64,000 nt of DNA from Weeksella virosa DSM 16922 (GTDB taxonomy: Bacteria; Bacteroidota; Bacteroidia; Flavobacteriales; Weeksellaceae), in the NCBI RefSeq assembly GCF_000189415.1, contig NC_015144.1, positions 377,501 to 441,500 of the forward strand. Direction: 5' to 3'. The position numbers were made by a program, and so were the translations under genes. The number at the start of each line of letters is the position of its first letter. Positions within the stretch are counted from its first letter, which is position 1. Shown here in pieces: positions 28,713 through 38,285 of the stretch. The notes beneath the pieces were generated by a model that worked only from the letters and a program-made list of their open reading frames with translations, was not told the origin of the DNA and searched no databases.

Positions 28713-29831
28713 ATGAAATTTATTGTATCAAGTAATACACTCTTAAAGAATGTTAATACGATTGGTGGTGTTATCAACAATAACAATACCTTACCGATTT
28801 TAGACAACTTTCTTTTCGAGTTGAAGGGAAACGAATTAACCATCACAGGATCGGATTTAGAAACAACAATTTCAACCACATTCGAAGTAGAATCTGAAGA
28901 TGAAGGTAAGATTGCAGTACCGTCTAAAATTTTAACCGATACCCTAAAAACATTTCCTGCACAGCCTTTAACATTCATACAAAAAGATGGCAATACACTA
29001 GAAATCGTATCCGAACAAGGGAACTACCAATTGGCTTATGAAGATGCATCAGAATACCCTCAGACCCCCGATGTAGAAGAAGCCCATCTTACCAAATTAC
29101 CTGCAAGTGTAATTTCAGAAGCTATTTTAAAAACAATTTTTGCAACTGGAAATGATGAGCTTCGCCCGATAATGACCGGAGTTTTATTCCAAGCACAGCC
29201 AGATGTTTTTAATTTTGTGGCTACCGATGCACATCGCTTGGTAAAATATTCTCGTACTGGATTACAATCTGTTGAAGCAGCTGAATATATTATGCCTAAA
29301 AAACCATTGAACCTGCTAAAAAATATATTAGGAGGTAACAATGACGAAGTAACCATCGAATACAACCAAACCAACACTCGTTTTACATTCCAGAACATTG
29401 TACTAACATGTCGTTTGATCGATGGAAAATATCCTAACTACGACGCAGTTATCCCAAAAGAAAACCCAAACGTTCTAACTATCAATCGAAATCTTTTCTT
29501 GAGTTCGCTAAAACGTGTTGCTATTTTCTCAAACAAAACAACCAATCAGATTCGCCTCAAACTCATCGGTAACTCTTTGACGATTTCTGCAGAAGACGTA
29601 GATTTTGCAAACAAAGCAGAAGAACGTTTACCATGCGAATACAACGGGACTGATTTGCAAATTGGCTTCAACTCGAAGTTTTTAATCGAAATGCTCAACA
29701 ATTTACAATCAGACGACATCACATTAGAAATGTCCGAACCAAACCGTGCAGGAATCATTAAACCTGTCGACGGATTAGAAGAAGGTGAAGAAATCCTAAT
29801 GCTGGTGATGCCTGTAATGTTGAACGCTTAA
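28713..29831 (+). CDS. dnaN: DNA polymerase III sliding clamp (beta subunit)
   Basis: Forms the ring that holds DNA polymerase III on DNA. The 372-residue protein has the three-domain clamp pattern, with MKFIVSSNTLLKNVNTIGGV at the start, ATDAHRLVKY in the middle and the C-terminal LVMPVML. Length fits the family. It is not next to dnaA or recF here; instead pheT follows after 22 bp, an arrangement that differs from the classic oriC cluster. Confidence 0.96.
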   Translation: MKFIVSSNTLLKNVNTIGGVINNNNTLPILDNFLFELKGNELTITGSDLETTISTTFEVESEDEGKIAVPSKILTDTLKTFPAQPLTFIQKDGNTLEIVSEQGNYQLAYEDASEYPQTPDVEEAHLTKLPASVISEAILKTIFATGNDELRPIMTGVLFQAQPDVFNFVATDAHRLVKYSRTGLQSVEAAEYIMPKKPLNLLKNILGGNNDEVTIEYNQTNTRFTFQNIVLTCRLIDGKYPNYDAVIPKENPNVLTINRNLFLSSLKRVAIFSNKTTNQIRLKLIGNSLTISAEDVDFANKAEERLPCEYNGTDLQIGFNSKFLIEMLNNLQSDDITLEMSEPNRAGIIKPVDGLEEGEEILMLVMPVMLNA

Positions 29832-29853
29832 TGAACGAATGATAAAATAACCC

Positions 29854-32283
29854 ATGAACATTTCATACAATTGGCTAAGAAAATACATCAACACCCCAAT
29901 CAGTGTCGATGAACTTTCTGCCATTCTCACCAATATCGGCCTAGAAGTAGAAGGCGTGGAAAAAATTGGTGGAAATAAAGATTATTTAGATAAAGTTATT
30001 ATAGGCGAAGTAGTCAGTGTAGAAAAACACAACAATGCCGATAAACTAAAAGTTACTCAAATAAATTTCGGGAATGGGGAACCTGTACAAATTGTATGCG
30101 GCGCACCCAATGTAGCTATCGGACAGAAAGTTGCAGTTGCTACCGAAGGGACTCAACTCCCCACGAAAGAAGGTGAAAGCTTCACCATAAAAAAAGCAAA
30201 AATCAGAGGTGAAGAATCCAATGGGATGATTTGCTCTGAGGTAGAATTAGGAATAGGTGAAGACAATAGCGGAATTCTCGTATTACCCAAAAACTACCAA
30301 ATCGGGGAATCCATTCTAGAATACATTTCGATCGATGAAGATTATTTAATAGAGATCGGACTCACGCCAAACCGTGCAGATGCAATGTCGCATTACGGTG
30401 TAGCACGTGATTTATTTGCTGCCCTAAAAGTTCGCGGTTACGAAGCAGAATTCACGCCGTACGACTTATCTCAATATCCTACCGAAAATTTTGGTAAAAA
30501 CCCGATAAAAAGCAACATAAAAAATACAGAAGCAGCCCCTAGGTATGCAAGCGTTTACCTTAAAAATATACATGTTCAGCCCTCACCAGAATGGTTGCAA
30601 ACTGCACTACGCACAATCGGACTTACACCTGTAAACAATGTTGTAGATATTGCCAATTTCGTGATGCATGACCTTGGCCAACCACTACATACCTTTGATG
30701 CAGACAAAATTTCGGGACAAGAGGTGGTTGTAGAAATTGCCAATAAAGATACAAAATTCACAACCCTTGATGGAATCGAGCGCACATTAAAAGGACACGA
30801 GTTGATGATTTCTGATACTGAAAAACCTATGTGTATCGCTGGGGTTTTTGGTGGTAAAAACTCTGGTGTAACCAACGAAACTACGTCCTTATTTGTAGAG
30901 AGTGCCTATTTCGATCCAGTAACTATTCGTAAAGGTGCTAAAGCTCACGCTCTAAATACAGATGCATCTTTCCGTTTCGAGCGCGGAATAGATCCTACCC
31001 TAACGATAGATGCACTAAAAAAAGCCGTACTTTTATTAGTAGAATATGCCAATGCTGAAATCGCCTCGGATATAGATGATTTTTATCCTAAAGTTATAGA
31101 AGATTTTCCGATTACTTTACGGTATAAGAAAATAAATCAGTTGCTTGGGATGGAAATTCCGAAAGAGAAAATTAAGGAAATATTCACCTATTTAGAAATC
31201 AAAACGATAAAAGAAAACGACGAAGAAGTAGAAGTTTTGGTTCCGGCATATCGTGTAGATGTACATCGTGAAGTGGATTTAATTGAAGAAATTTTACGTT
31301 TATATGGGTATGATAATATCACAGAACCAGAAAAAGTAAGTTTTTCGATTATACCATCCAACAAAACAAATCCAGAAAAAGTTGAAGATTTTGTTGCACG
31401 AGAACTCAATGCTTTTGGCTTTCATGAGGCGATGAACAACTCGTTGATAAAAAAAGAGTACGAAGAATTATTCCATTTCCCAGATGGTGAATTTGTAGAA
31501 ATGCTAAACCCTCTAAGTGCCGATCTAGCAGTGATGAGAAGAAGCTTAATTACGGGATTACTCGAAAATGTAATTTTCAATGTCAATCGAAAGAATAAAA
31601 ACATCAAGCTTTATGAATTCGGAAAAATTTACACTAAACTAAATAATACTTATCAAGAAAGTAAACAATTGTCTTTGGTTGTCAGCGGAGATATTGGTGG
31701 AGAAAATTGGACCAAGAATCAGCGCAAAGCAAGTTTCTATGATTTAAAAGGAGTGATAAACCAGCTATTCGAACGCTTAGGATTACGAATAGATTCGGAG
31801 TCACCAACAGAAGATGCAAACTTACAAGAAGGTATCCGACTCATTACTAACGGAAAAGTTCTGGGGTATGCTGGAATTGTTAACCAAAAGTTATTGAAGA
31901 AAATCGACCTCAACCAAGCAGTTTACTATGCACAACTAGATTGGGATGTTCTTCTGTCGATGGTGAACCAACAACCGCTTAAATATAAAGAAATTCCGAA
32001 ATTCCCAGGCTCTCGACGAGATTTGGCTCTATTATTGCCGCAGACAACAACGTACCAAGAGTTGTACAATGCAGCTTTTGGTCTTAAAAATGAGCTTTTA
32101 AAAGACGTTCATCTTTTCGATGTATACGAAGGAGATAAATTACCGGTTGGTAATAAAAAATCGTATGCACTGAGTTTCTTTTTCAGAGACAATCAGAAAA
32201 CCCTAAGCGACGATGAAGTTGATAGGGTAATGAAAAAATTAATCCACTTGTACGAAAAGAGTTTTGGTGCGAGTTTACGATAA
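29854..32283 (+). CDS. pheT: Phenylalanine-tRNA ligase beta subunit
   Basis: Large subunit of the alpha2-beta2 enzyme that charges tRNA-Phe. The 809-residue protein has the N-terminal tRNA-binding domain (VVSVEKHNNADKLKVTQI), the B3/B4 editing domain (APRYASVYLKNI), the B5 domain, and the C-terminal anticodon-binding FDX-ACB domain (FPGSRRDLALLLP to the end). Length is normal. pheS is not in the window. It is probably cotranscribed with dnaN and the short lipoprotein that follows after 12 bp. Confidence 0.96.
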   Translation: MNISYNWLRKYINTPISVDELSAILTNIGLEVEGVEKIGGNKDYLDKVIIGEVVSVEKHNNADKLKVTQINFGNGEPVQIVCGAPNVAIGQKVAVATEGTQLPTKEGESFTIKKAKIRGEESNGMICSEVELGIGEDNSGILVLPKNYQIGESILEYISIDEDYLIEIGLTPNRADAMSHYGVARDLFAALKVRGYEAEFTPYDLSQYPTENFGKNPIKSNIKNTEAAPRYASVYLKNIHVQPSPEWLQTALRTIGLTPVNNVVDIANFVMHDLGQPLHTFDADKISGQEVVVEIANKDTKFTTLDGIERTLKGHELMISDTEKPMCIAGVFGGKNSGVTNETTSLFVESAYFDPVTIRKGAKAHALNTDASFRFERGIDPTLTIDALKKAVLLLVEYANAEIASDIDDFYPKVIEDFPITLRYKKINQLLGMEIPKEKIKEIFTYLEIKTIKENDEEVEVLVPAYRVDVHREVDLIEEILRLYGYDNITEPEKVSFSIIPSNKTNPEKVEDFVARELNAFGFHEAMNNSLIKKEYEELFHFPDGEFVEMLNPLSADLAVMRRSLITGLLENVIFNVNRKNKNIKLYEFGKIYTKLNNTYQESKQLSLVVSGDIGGENWTKNQRKASFYDLKGVINQLFERLGLRIDSESPTEDANLQEGIRLITNGKVLGYAGIVNQKLLKKIDLNQAVYYAQLDWDVLLSMVNQQPLKYKEIPKFPGSRRDLALLLPQTTTYQELYNAAFGLKNELLKDVHLFDVYEGDKLPVGNKKSYALSFFFRDNQKTLSDDEVDRVMKKLIHLYEKSFGASLR

Positions 32284-32295
32284 AAAAATTATAGT

Positions 32296-32724
32296 ATGCA
32301 AAAAATTAGACTAACCCTTGTTTTGATGATTGGATTTTTTATGAATTCTTGTCAGACAGCAGCTCCTGTGACAGATTTCTCGAAAATAAAACAAATCTTG
32401 GAAACCAATAAATGGGTTCTACAAGACAATACCGGAAATGTAAAAGGACTCGACCAACAAGATGTCGTGTTAAACTTTCGGTACGAAGATGGTCTGACGG
32501 TGAATGGTTTTGCAGGCTGTAATTCTTACCAAGGTAAAGCTACTTTGAACTCAACGACAATTCGTTTTTCTGAGATAGGCTCTACCAAAGTTTACTGTCC
32601 ACAAATGAACCAAGAAAAAGCGTATCTTGATATGTTGAGAGAAGTTAACCGATACGAAATCAATGGGAAAAATCTTTCTTTATTCAAAGATAATTTAGTG
32701 TTGATTCGTTTCAAAGCATTATAA
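32296..32724 (+). CDS. META domain lipoprotein
   Basis: A 142-residue lipoprotein (lipobox MNSC, Cys near 19). The mature part is a META/HslJ domain with the typical VNGFAGCNSYQGKATL and the Cys pair C75 and C96 region (FAGCNSY, KVYCPQMNQE) that can form a disulfide. HslJ proteins are linked to outer-membrane stress and novobiocin resistance in E. coli, but the role is unclear. Closes the dnaN-pheT unit before a strong terminator. Confidence 0.85.
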   Translation: MQKIRLTLVLMIGFFMNSCQTAAPVTDFSKIKQILETNKWVLQDNTGNVKGLDQQDVVLNFRYEDGLTVNGFAGCNSYQGKATLNSTTIRFSEIGSTKVYCPQMNQEKAYLDMLREVNRYEINGKNLSLFKDNLVLIRFKAL

Positions 32725-32745
32725 CAATCAATCGTATAGATTATA

Positions 32746-32775
32746 CAAAAAGCCTTGCACTTGCAAGGCTTTTTG
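32746..32775. terminator. Bidirectional terminator after META lipoprotein
   Basis: CAAAAAGCCTTGC (32746-32758) and GCAAGGCTTTTTG (32763-32775) pair perfectly with a 4 nt loop between convergent genes. Confidence 0.85.
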
Positions 32776-32819
32776 TATCTATAAATCAGCTATACATTGG
32801 GAAATTAGCCATAATTTCG

Positions 32820-33461
32820 TTACCCGAAAATCGCACTTCCTATTCGCACCATGGTACTTCCCTCTTCTATTGCAATAGGATAATCACCACTCATTCCCAT
32901 TGATAAAATGGTAAGTTTTGGATAGTTTTTCGACAAACGATCAAAGGTTTTCTTTAGGGTACGAAATTCTTCACGAACAATTTCGTATTGGTCGGTAAAG
33001 CTTGCCATCCCCATCAAGCCAACAATTTCTACATTGCTCAACTCTTGTGCATGATTACTAAGAATTTCCTCGATTTCTTCTGCATCCATCCCAAATTTAC
33101 TTTCTTCTTCAGCTATATATTTTTGTAATAAAACCTTGATGATACGGTTATTTTTTTGAGCTTGTTTATTGATTTCTACCAAAAGTCTCAAACTATCTAC
33201 TCCATGGATTAATGAAACAAAAGGTGCCAAATATTTCACTTTGTTGCGTTGTAGGTGACCAATCATATGCCATTCGATATCTTTGGGTAGAAGTTCTTGT
33301 TTTTGGGTAAGTTCTTGTACTTTATTTTCTCCAAAAACTCGTTGTCCTGCAGAATAAGCTTCTAAAATTTCTTCAATAGAATGAGTTTTAGAAACAGCCA
33401 CCAGGGTTACATTTTCGGGTAAAGTTTTCTTAATTGTTTGTAGGTTTTTTGCTATTGTCAT
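32820..33461 (-). CDS. yggS: YggS/PROSC family PLP-binding protein
   Basis: A cytosolic pyridoxal-phosphate binding protein that buffers PLP and affects amino acid balance; no enzyme activity is established. The 213-residue protein has the PLP Lys in LVAVSKTHS (near residue 25), FGENKVQEL, WHMIGHLQRNK, and SMGMSGDYPIAIEEGSTMVRIGSAIFG at the end. It overlaps the DUF1015 gene by 4 bp, as the last gene of the serC-serA set. The PLP link fits with PLP enzymes SerC and the two genes upstream. Confidence 0.93.
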   Translation of the reverse strand: MTIAKNLQTIKKTLPENVTLVAVSKTHSIEEILEAYSAGQRVFGENKVQELTQKQELLPKDIEWHMIGHLQRNKVKYLAPFVSLIHGVDSLRLLVEINKQAQKNNRIIKVLLQKYIAEEESKFGMDAEEIEEILSNHAQELSNVEIVGLMGMASFTDQYEIVREEFRTLKKTFDRLSKNYPKLTILSMGMSGDYPIAIEEGSTMVRIGSAIFG

Positions 33462-34705
33462 TCTTCTTCTTTTAAATCAAAAATCGCAAAACCACTTAAA
33501 GGTTTTGGCTCTATATAGGTACTTTTTGGTGGCATAGTAAGACCAAGATCAGCAATCAGTTGCAAGTCGTTTACATTAATTGGATAAAATGCAAATCCAG
33601 CTACAGCCTTGCCTTGATCTACATTATTTTTTATTTCTTCTAAACTTCTACTATCGCTACTGCCTTTCAGGTAACGAATGCGTTGATCATTTCTATAATC
33701 GGTAATCCCCAAAATCGGCCGTAAAATTGTTTGTTCGAAAATATAGGTATCCAATTCTTTTAGACCTTCTGTATCTACAATATCATCTTTTACATATAGA
33801 TTGTAATACTCCCCATCGATATAGAGGACGATGTGATGTTTTTTGGTAGGCATTGACATTTCATTGCCTTTTGCAACCACATCATAACTTGTACTCAAAG
33901 CATCTATAAATTCTTGAGTAGTTAACCCATTAAGATTGATAATCAAACGATTATAATCATGTATTATCAAATCATCATTAGAAACTAACATGGCTAAAGT
34001 ATAATGAAAAGTTTCTGTACCGTATATTACTTCTGTGTGTTGTTCTTGATGGGTTGTGTATTTTTCTGAGCTTGCCATACGGTGATGTCCATCTGCAATG
34101 TATAAACTTTCTAATCTAGAAATCGATTCTTTGATTTGTCCTAAAACCAAGCGATTATCTACGCGCCACAACAAATGTTCGTTTCCGTTTTCTTCTTTTA
34201 CTCTTAACGTTGGTTGTTTTTTTAGCTCATTGCCGATTAGCAAGTCAATTCGTTGATTGGGTTTATAAGTTAACAAAACAGGTTCGGCATGGAAATGAGT
34301 GTTGATGAGATAATTTGTAAACATATCGACCCTATCTTGCAAAACTTCTTCGTGTTTTTTTATTTTATTGTCACGATAATCTTGTATACTTACCAATCCC
34401 ATAATTCCATGCGTTTGCAACCCATTTGGTTTATTGAGCTGATAAATATAAATAGAAGAGCGATCTTGTGAAATGATTTTACCTTGTATATCTTTTTCTA
34501 GATTCTCTCGAACATTTTTATAACGCGTTTCAAAATCTAAGCTTCCGTCCCATGTTGGTTGAATGATATGCAGAAAAGAGTGTGGTCTAGTTTTGACATA
34601 ATGCTCTATTTCTTCTCGCGAATAATGATCTACATTGAGCGTTACAAAGTCTTGTGCGGTTTCTTGATTCGGACGCAAACCCTGAAAAGGTAAAAACTTA
34701 GGCAT
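33458..34705 (-). CDS. DUF1015 family protein
   Basis: A 415-residue cytosolic protein of the DUF1015 (SpsC/HTH-like) family, recognised by FLPFQGLRPN, YIYQLNKPNGLQTHGIMGLV and the central YIADGHHRMASSEKY. The family is widely found near serine biosynthesis genes, but its function is unknown. It overlaps serA by 8 bp and yggS by 4 bp, which points to tightly coupled translation. Confidence 0.9.
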   Translation of the reverse strand: MPKFLPFQGLRPNQETAQDFVTLNVDHYSREEIEHYVKTRPHSFLHIIQPTWDGSLDFETRYKNVRENLEKDIQGKIISQDRSSIYIYQLNKPNGLQTHGIMGLVSIQDYRDNKIKKHEEVLQDRVDMFTNYLINTHFHAEPVLLTYKPNQRIDLLIGNELKKQPTLRVKEENGNEHLLWRVDNRLVLGQIKESISRLESLYIADGHHRMASSEKYTTHQEQHTEVIYGTETFHYTLAMLVSNDDLIIHDYNRLIINLNGLTTQEFIDALSTSYDVVAKGNEMSMPTKKHHIVLYIDGEYYNLYVKDDIVDTEGLKELDTYIFEQTILRPILGITDYRNDQRIRYLKGSSDSRSLEEIKNNVDQGKAVAGFAFYPINVNDLQLIADLGLTMPPKSTYIEPKPLSGFAIFDLKEEE

Positions 34706-35657
34706 GAGATAAATTATATATTTGGATAATTTGTTCTGCTAATTCGGCTCCGATACGGTCTTGTGCCTCTATAGTAGAGCCTGCAATGTGTGGACTAAGC
34801 GATAAACTCTCGTTCATCAACAACCCCATTTCTGGTAGTGGCTCATTCTCGAAAACATCCAAAGCAGCCCCCAATACTTTACCTGTTTCTATGGCATCGA
34901 CCAAAGCGCGTTCGTCTAAAACTCCGCCACGGGCTGTGTTGATAATAACGACTCCTTCTTTCATTTTTTCAATTTCTTTTCTCCCGATTACATATCCTTT
35001 TTGAGATGGAACATGAATGCTGATAAAGTCTGCTGTAGAAAGCAATTGATCCATTGAGGAAGTTTCAAGATTAAAAGTGTGGGATTGTCCATCAAAAAAC
35101 TGAAGTTTTACTGCTTTGTTTTTTTCTTTTTTATCGTATATGACAACTTTCATTCCCATGCCTATAGCAATTCTTGCAACCTCAACTCCTATCCTTCCAA
35201 AACCGATAATTCCTATCGTTTTTCCTCTTAATTCATAGGCTTTCCCATATGCTTTCTTTAGTCCATTGAAGTTAGAGTCTCCTTCTAACGGCATCGTTCG
35301 GTTCGCTTGATGAAGATTGCGTACAATCCCGAAAAGGTGAGCAAAGACAAATTCGGCTACAGAAATAGAAGATGAGGCTGGTGTATTGATAACTTCTATT
35401 CCCTTGCTTTTGGCATAATCTACATCTATATTATCTAATCCAACTCCACCTCTGCCGATAATTTTCAGTTGTGTAGCGTCGATTAAATCTTGTCGTACTT
35501 TGGTTGCAGAACGTACCAAAAGCACCTCTATATTATTTTTATTCAGGTAATTAGCTAATTGCTCTTGTGCTACATGTGTGGTATCTACCGTGAAACCTTT
35601 ATCTTCTAAGGCAAGTTTTCCTGATTTAGAAATTCCGTCGTTGGCTAATATTTTCAT
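34698..35657 (-). CDS. serA: D-3-phosphoglycerate dehydrogenase
   Basis: First step of phosphoserine synthesis: oxidation of 3-phosphoglycerate with NAD. The 319-residue protein has the NAD-binding GFGRIGVEVA, the catalytic Arg in NTARGGVLDE, and catalytic His in SPHIAGST. It lacks the C-terminal ACT domain, so it is the short form without serine feedback inhibition through ACT. It lies 70 bp after serC in the same direction. Confidence 0.93.
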   Translation of the reverse strand: MKILANDGISKSGKLALEDKGFTVDTTHVAQEQLANYLNKNNIEVLLVRSATKVRQDLIDATQLKIIGRGGVGLDNIDVDYAKSKGIEVINTPASSSISVAEFVFAHLFGIVRNLHQANRTMPLEGDSNFNGLKKAYGKAYELRGKTIGIIGFGRIGVEVARIAIGMGMKVVIYDKKEKNKAVKLQFFDGQSHTFNLETSSMDQLLSTADFISIHVPSQKGYVIGRKEIEKMKEGVVIINTARGGVLDERALVDAIETGKVLGAALDVFENEPLPEMGLLMNESLSLSPHIAGSTIEAQDRIGAELAEQIIQIYNLSHA

Positions 35658-35727
35658 TTCAGATAAATCGTTTTATGATGTTATTTTTCTTCTTTCCTAC
35701 GATATAGAATATAGTGATTGTCTGGAT

Positions 35728-36798
35728 TTATCCAAACTTTTGTTCGAAATTTTTCATTACTTCTACCAATACTTGCACAGATTCTAGCGGTAATGCATTA
35801 TACATAGAAGCTCGATAACCTCCTACATCTCGATGGCCGGCTAATGATGCAATACCAGCTTCTTTTAATAAAGCGTCGAAATCTGTTTTCAAGTTCTCTT
35901 GTTTCAGTACAAAAGTAGCATTCATTTGCGAACGATCTTCTGCTACAGCCGTACCTTCGAACATAGAGTTTCTATCAATTTCGGCATATATAGTTTCGGC
36001 TTTCTGTGTGTTTATTTTCGCTATGGCTGCTACTCCACCTTGTTCTTTTAGCCATTGTAAATTTAGCATTACGCCATAAATCGCAATAACGGGCCATGTA
36101 TTGAAAGAAGATTCTTTGGCTATGTGCGTTGCGTAATTTAAATAATCTGGAATATTACGTCCTGTTTTCCCCAACAAATCTTTTTGAACGATAGCCACAG
36201 CAGAGCCAGCTGGCCCCATATTTTTTTGTGCACCTGCATAGATCAAACCAAAACGGTCTACCTCTATTTCTCTTGATAAAATATCCGATGACATATCACA
36301 TACAATCGGCACTTCTACCGAAGGGAACTCTTTCATTTGGGTTCCATAAATCGTATTGTTCGAGGTACAGTGAAAATAGTCTACATCATTGAATACTGTA
36401 TATTTCTTTGGAATATAGGAATAGTTTTTATCTTTTGATGAAGCAATAATTTCTATCTCTCCAAATCTTTTAGCTTCTTTAATTGCATTCTCTGCCCATT
36501 TGCCTGTTTGTAGGTAAGATGCTTTTCCGCCTTCTCGCAACAAATTATAGGCTACCACAGGGAATTGTAAAGAAGCTCCTCCTTGCATAAAAACAACCTC
36601 GTGACTATCGGGAACCTGCATCAGTTCTTTGACCAAAGCTCTTGCAGTATCGATTACTTCTACAGCGTCTTTTCTTCGGTGAGATATTTCTAATATAGAC
36701 GAGCCAGAGTGATTGAAGTTTATGCAAGCTTCTGCCATTTTATCAAACACTACCTGGGGTAAAATGCATGGACCGGCACTAAAATTATGAATTTTCAT
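35728..36798 (-). CDS. serC: Phosphoserine aminotransferase
   Basis: Transfers an amino group from glutamate to 3-phosphohydroxypyruvate, giving O-phosphoserine. The 356-residue protein begins MKIHNFSAGPC at ATG 36798; the upstream in-frame extension starts inside a terminator and is rejected. GGASLQF (73-79) and the PLP Lys K192 (GAQKNMGP) are present, as are HRRKD and the C-terminal GHRDVGGYRASMYNA. Followed by serA. A good -7 element lies 33 bp upstream. Confidence 0.95.
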   Translation of the reverse strand: MKIHNFSAGPCILPQVVFDKMAEACINFNHSGSSILEISHRRKDAVEVIDTARALVKELMQVPDSHEVVFMQGGASLQFPVVAYNLLREGGKASYLQTGKWAENAIKEAKRFGEIEIIASSKDKNYSYIPKKYTVFNDVDYFHCTSNNTIYGTQMKEFPSVEVPIVCDMSSDILSREIEVDRFGLIYAGAQKNMGPAGSAVAIVQKDLLGKTGRNIPDYLNYATHIAKESSFNTWPVIAIYGVMLNLQWLKEQGGVAAIAKINTQKAETIYAEIDRNSMFEGTAVAEDRSQMNATFVLKQENLKTDFDALLKEAGIASLAGHRDVGGYRASMYNALPLESVQVLVEVMKNFEQKFG

Positions 36799-36830
36799 GG
36801 TGGGATATTTTCTAATTGTTAGAGTAGTAT

Positions 36831-36838
36831 CAAAGATA
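36831..36838 (-). promoter_or_regulatory. -7 element for serC-serA-DUF1015-yggS
   Basis: TATCTTTG on the minus strand, exact match, 33 bp upstream of the serC ATG. It supports the chosen start. Confidence 0.5.
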
Positions 36839-36890
36839 CAAATTCTTATCGCTCTATTACTACGGTTTTGGACTAAAAAAGTTTGGATAT

Positions 36891-36925
36891 AAAAAAAAGC
36901 CTTCAAAAAATTGAAGACTTTTTTA
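36891..36925 (-). terminator. Terminator of the alpha-oxoamine synthase gene
   Basis: GCCTTCAA and TTGAAGAC arms (36899-36906, 36911-36918) with T-runs on the minus strand just after the stop at 36933. It separates this gene from the serC operon. Confidence 0.65.
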
Positions 36926-36932
36926 TTTTTTT

Positions 36933-38192
36933 TTAGTATTGAATGAAATCTATATTCAATTCTTCTGCTTTTCGTTTATAATAGCCACCTTCTAGTTTAC
37001 CCCTGATTTCTGCAAACGAGTTTAAAGTATATTCTATATGTTCGTCTTCGTGTGCGGCGGTTGGAATTATTCTGAAAATAATCATTCCTTTCGGGATAAC
37101 AGGATAAACCACTACCGAAACAAAAATTCCGTACTCTTCACGCATTTCTTTTGCCAAAAGTGTCGCTTCGATTGGTGAACCATTCAAAACAATTGGTGTA
37201 ACACACGTATTAGATCCTCCGATATCAAAGCCTCTTTCTACTAATCCTTTCTGGATTTTGTTTACATTATGCCATAATTTGTCTTTCAGTTCTGGTTTAG
37301 ACCGTAATAATTCTAATCTTTTCAACCCTCCTATTACCATTGGCATAGTCAATGACTTGGCAAAGATTTGTGATCGTAAGTTATATTTCAAGATTCGGAT
37401 AATTTCTTTGTCACCTGCGATAAAAGCTCCAAATCCTGCCATCGATTTTGCAAAAGTAGAGAAGTAAATATCAATTTTATCTTGACAACCTTGCTCTTCT
37501 CCTGCTCCAGCTCCTGTTTTACCAAGTGTACCGAAACCGTGTGCATCATCGACTAATAGACGGAAATTGTAGGTATCTTTCAAATCACAAATTTCTTTCA
37601 GAATCCCTTGTTTTCCTGTCATACCAAACACTCCTTCTGTAATTACCAATACTCCTCCACCTTGTTTATCGGCTAATGTACGAGCACGTTTGATGATTTT
37701 CTCGAAACTTTCTATGTTGTTGTGTTGAAAGATAAATCGTTTTCCAAAATGTAGCCGTACACCATCTACAATACAGGCATGACATTCTGCATCGTACACG
37801 ATTACGTCATTTTTCGATACCAAAGCATCTATTGTCGACAACATTCCTTGGTAACCAAAGTTCATTAGATATGCTGCCTCTTTTTGCACAAATTCTGCTA
37901 ATTCATCTTCTAATTGTGCATGGAAATCGGTTTGTCCTGACATTGCACGAGCTCCCATAGGATAAGCCATTCCATACTCTGCTGCTGCATCTGCATCAAC
38001 TTTTCTTACCTCGGGATGATTAGCAAGACCTAAGTAGTTATTGATAGACCAAGTTATCACTTTTTTTCCCTGAAACTCCATTACAGGCCCAATCTCTCCT
38101 TTTAGTTGCGGGAAAACATAGTAGCCTTCACCATAGTCTGCGAATTGTCCTAAAGGACCAGGGTTTTGTCTTAATCGTTCAAAAATATCCAT
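36933..38192 (-). CDS. Alpha-oxoamine synthase, candidate cysteate fatty acyltransferase
   Basis: A 419-residue PLP enzyme of the alpha-oxoamine synthase family (Kbl, BioF, serine palmitoyltransferase). Seen: SINNYLGLANHPEV at the start of the core, H138 stacked on PLP (ECHACIVDG), D215 and H218 (DDAH), and PLP Lys K249 (STFAKSMAGFG). It is about 20 residues longer at the N-terminus than Kbl. Family members in Bacteroidota condense an amino acid with a fatty acyl group: serine for sphingolipids or cysteate for sulfonolipids. No threonine dehydrogenase is adjacent, which speaks against Kbl. The neighbouring gene, cysteine-synthase-like and upstream by 93 bp, favours cysteate. Serine palmitoyltransferase remains possible. 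Confidence 0.8.
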   Translation of the reverse strand: MDIFERLRQNPGPLGQFADYGEGYYVFPQLKGEIGPVMEFQGKKVITWSINNYLGLANHPEVRKVDADAAAEYGMAYPMGARAMSGQTDFHAQLEDELAEFVQKEAAYLMNFGYQGMLSTIDALVSKNDVIVYDAECHACIVDGVRLHFGKRFIFQHNNIESFEKIIKRARTLADKQGGGVLVITEGVFGMTGKQGILKEICDLKDTYNFRLLVDDAHGFGTLGKTGAGAGEEQGCQDKIDIYFSTFAKSMAGFGAFIAGDKEIIRILKYNLRSQIFAKSLTMPMVIGGLKRLELLRSKPELKDKLWHNVNKIQKGLVERGFDIGGSNTCVTPIVLNGSPIEATLLAKEMREEYGIFVSVVVYPVIPKGMIIFRIIPTAAHEDEHIEYTLNSFAEIRGKLEGGYYKRKAEELNIDFIQY

Positions 38193-38285
38193 TTTAAGTT
38201 TGTTTTTATTTTTAACGGAAAGAAGTAGATAAAATTTCTTTCACCTACTTCTGTTATATTGTTCCTTATCTTAACGTATTTTTCA

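Noticed and set aside
28713-32283. Replication origin near dnaN
   Set aside because: No dnaA, recF or gyrB nearby and no clear cluster of DnaA boxes upstream of dnaN.
36799-36906. 36-residue N-terminal extension of SerC
   Set aside because: It begins inside the terminator of the upstream gene and spans the -7 promoter element; SerC proteins start at the ATG at 36798.
36933-38192. 2-amino-3-ketobutyrate CoA ligase (Kbl)
   Set aside because: No threonine dehydrogenase is adjacent and the N-terminus is longer than in Kbl; the cysteine-synthase-like neighbour favours a lipid role. Not fully excluded.
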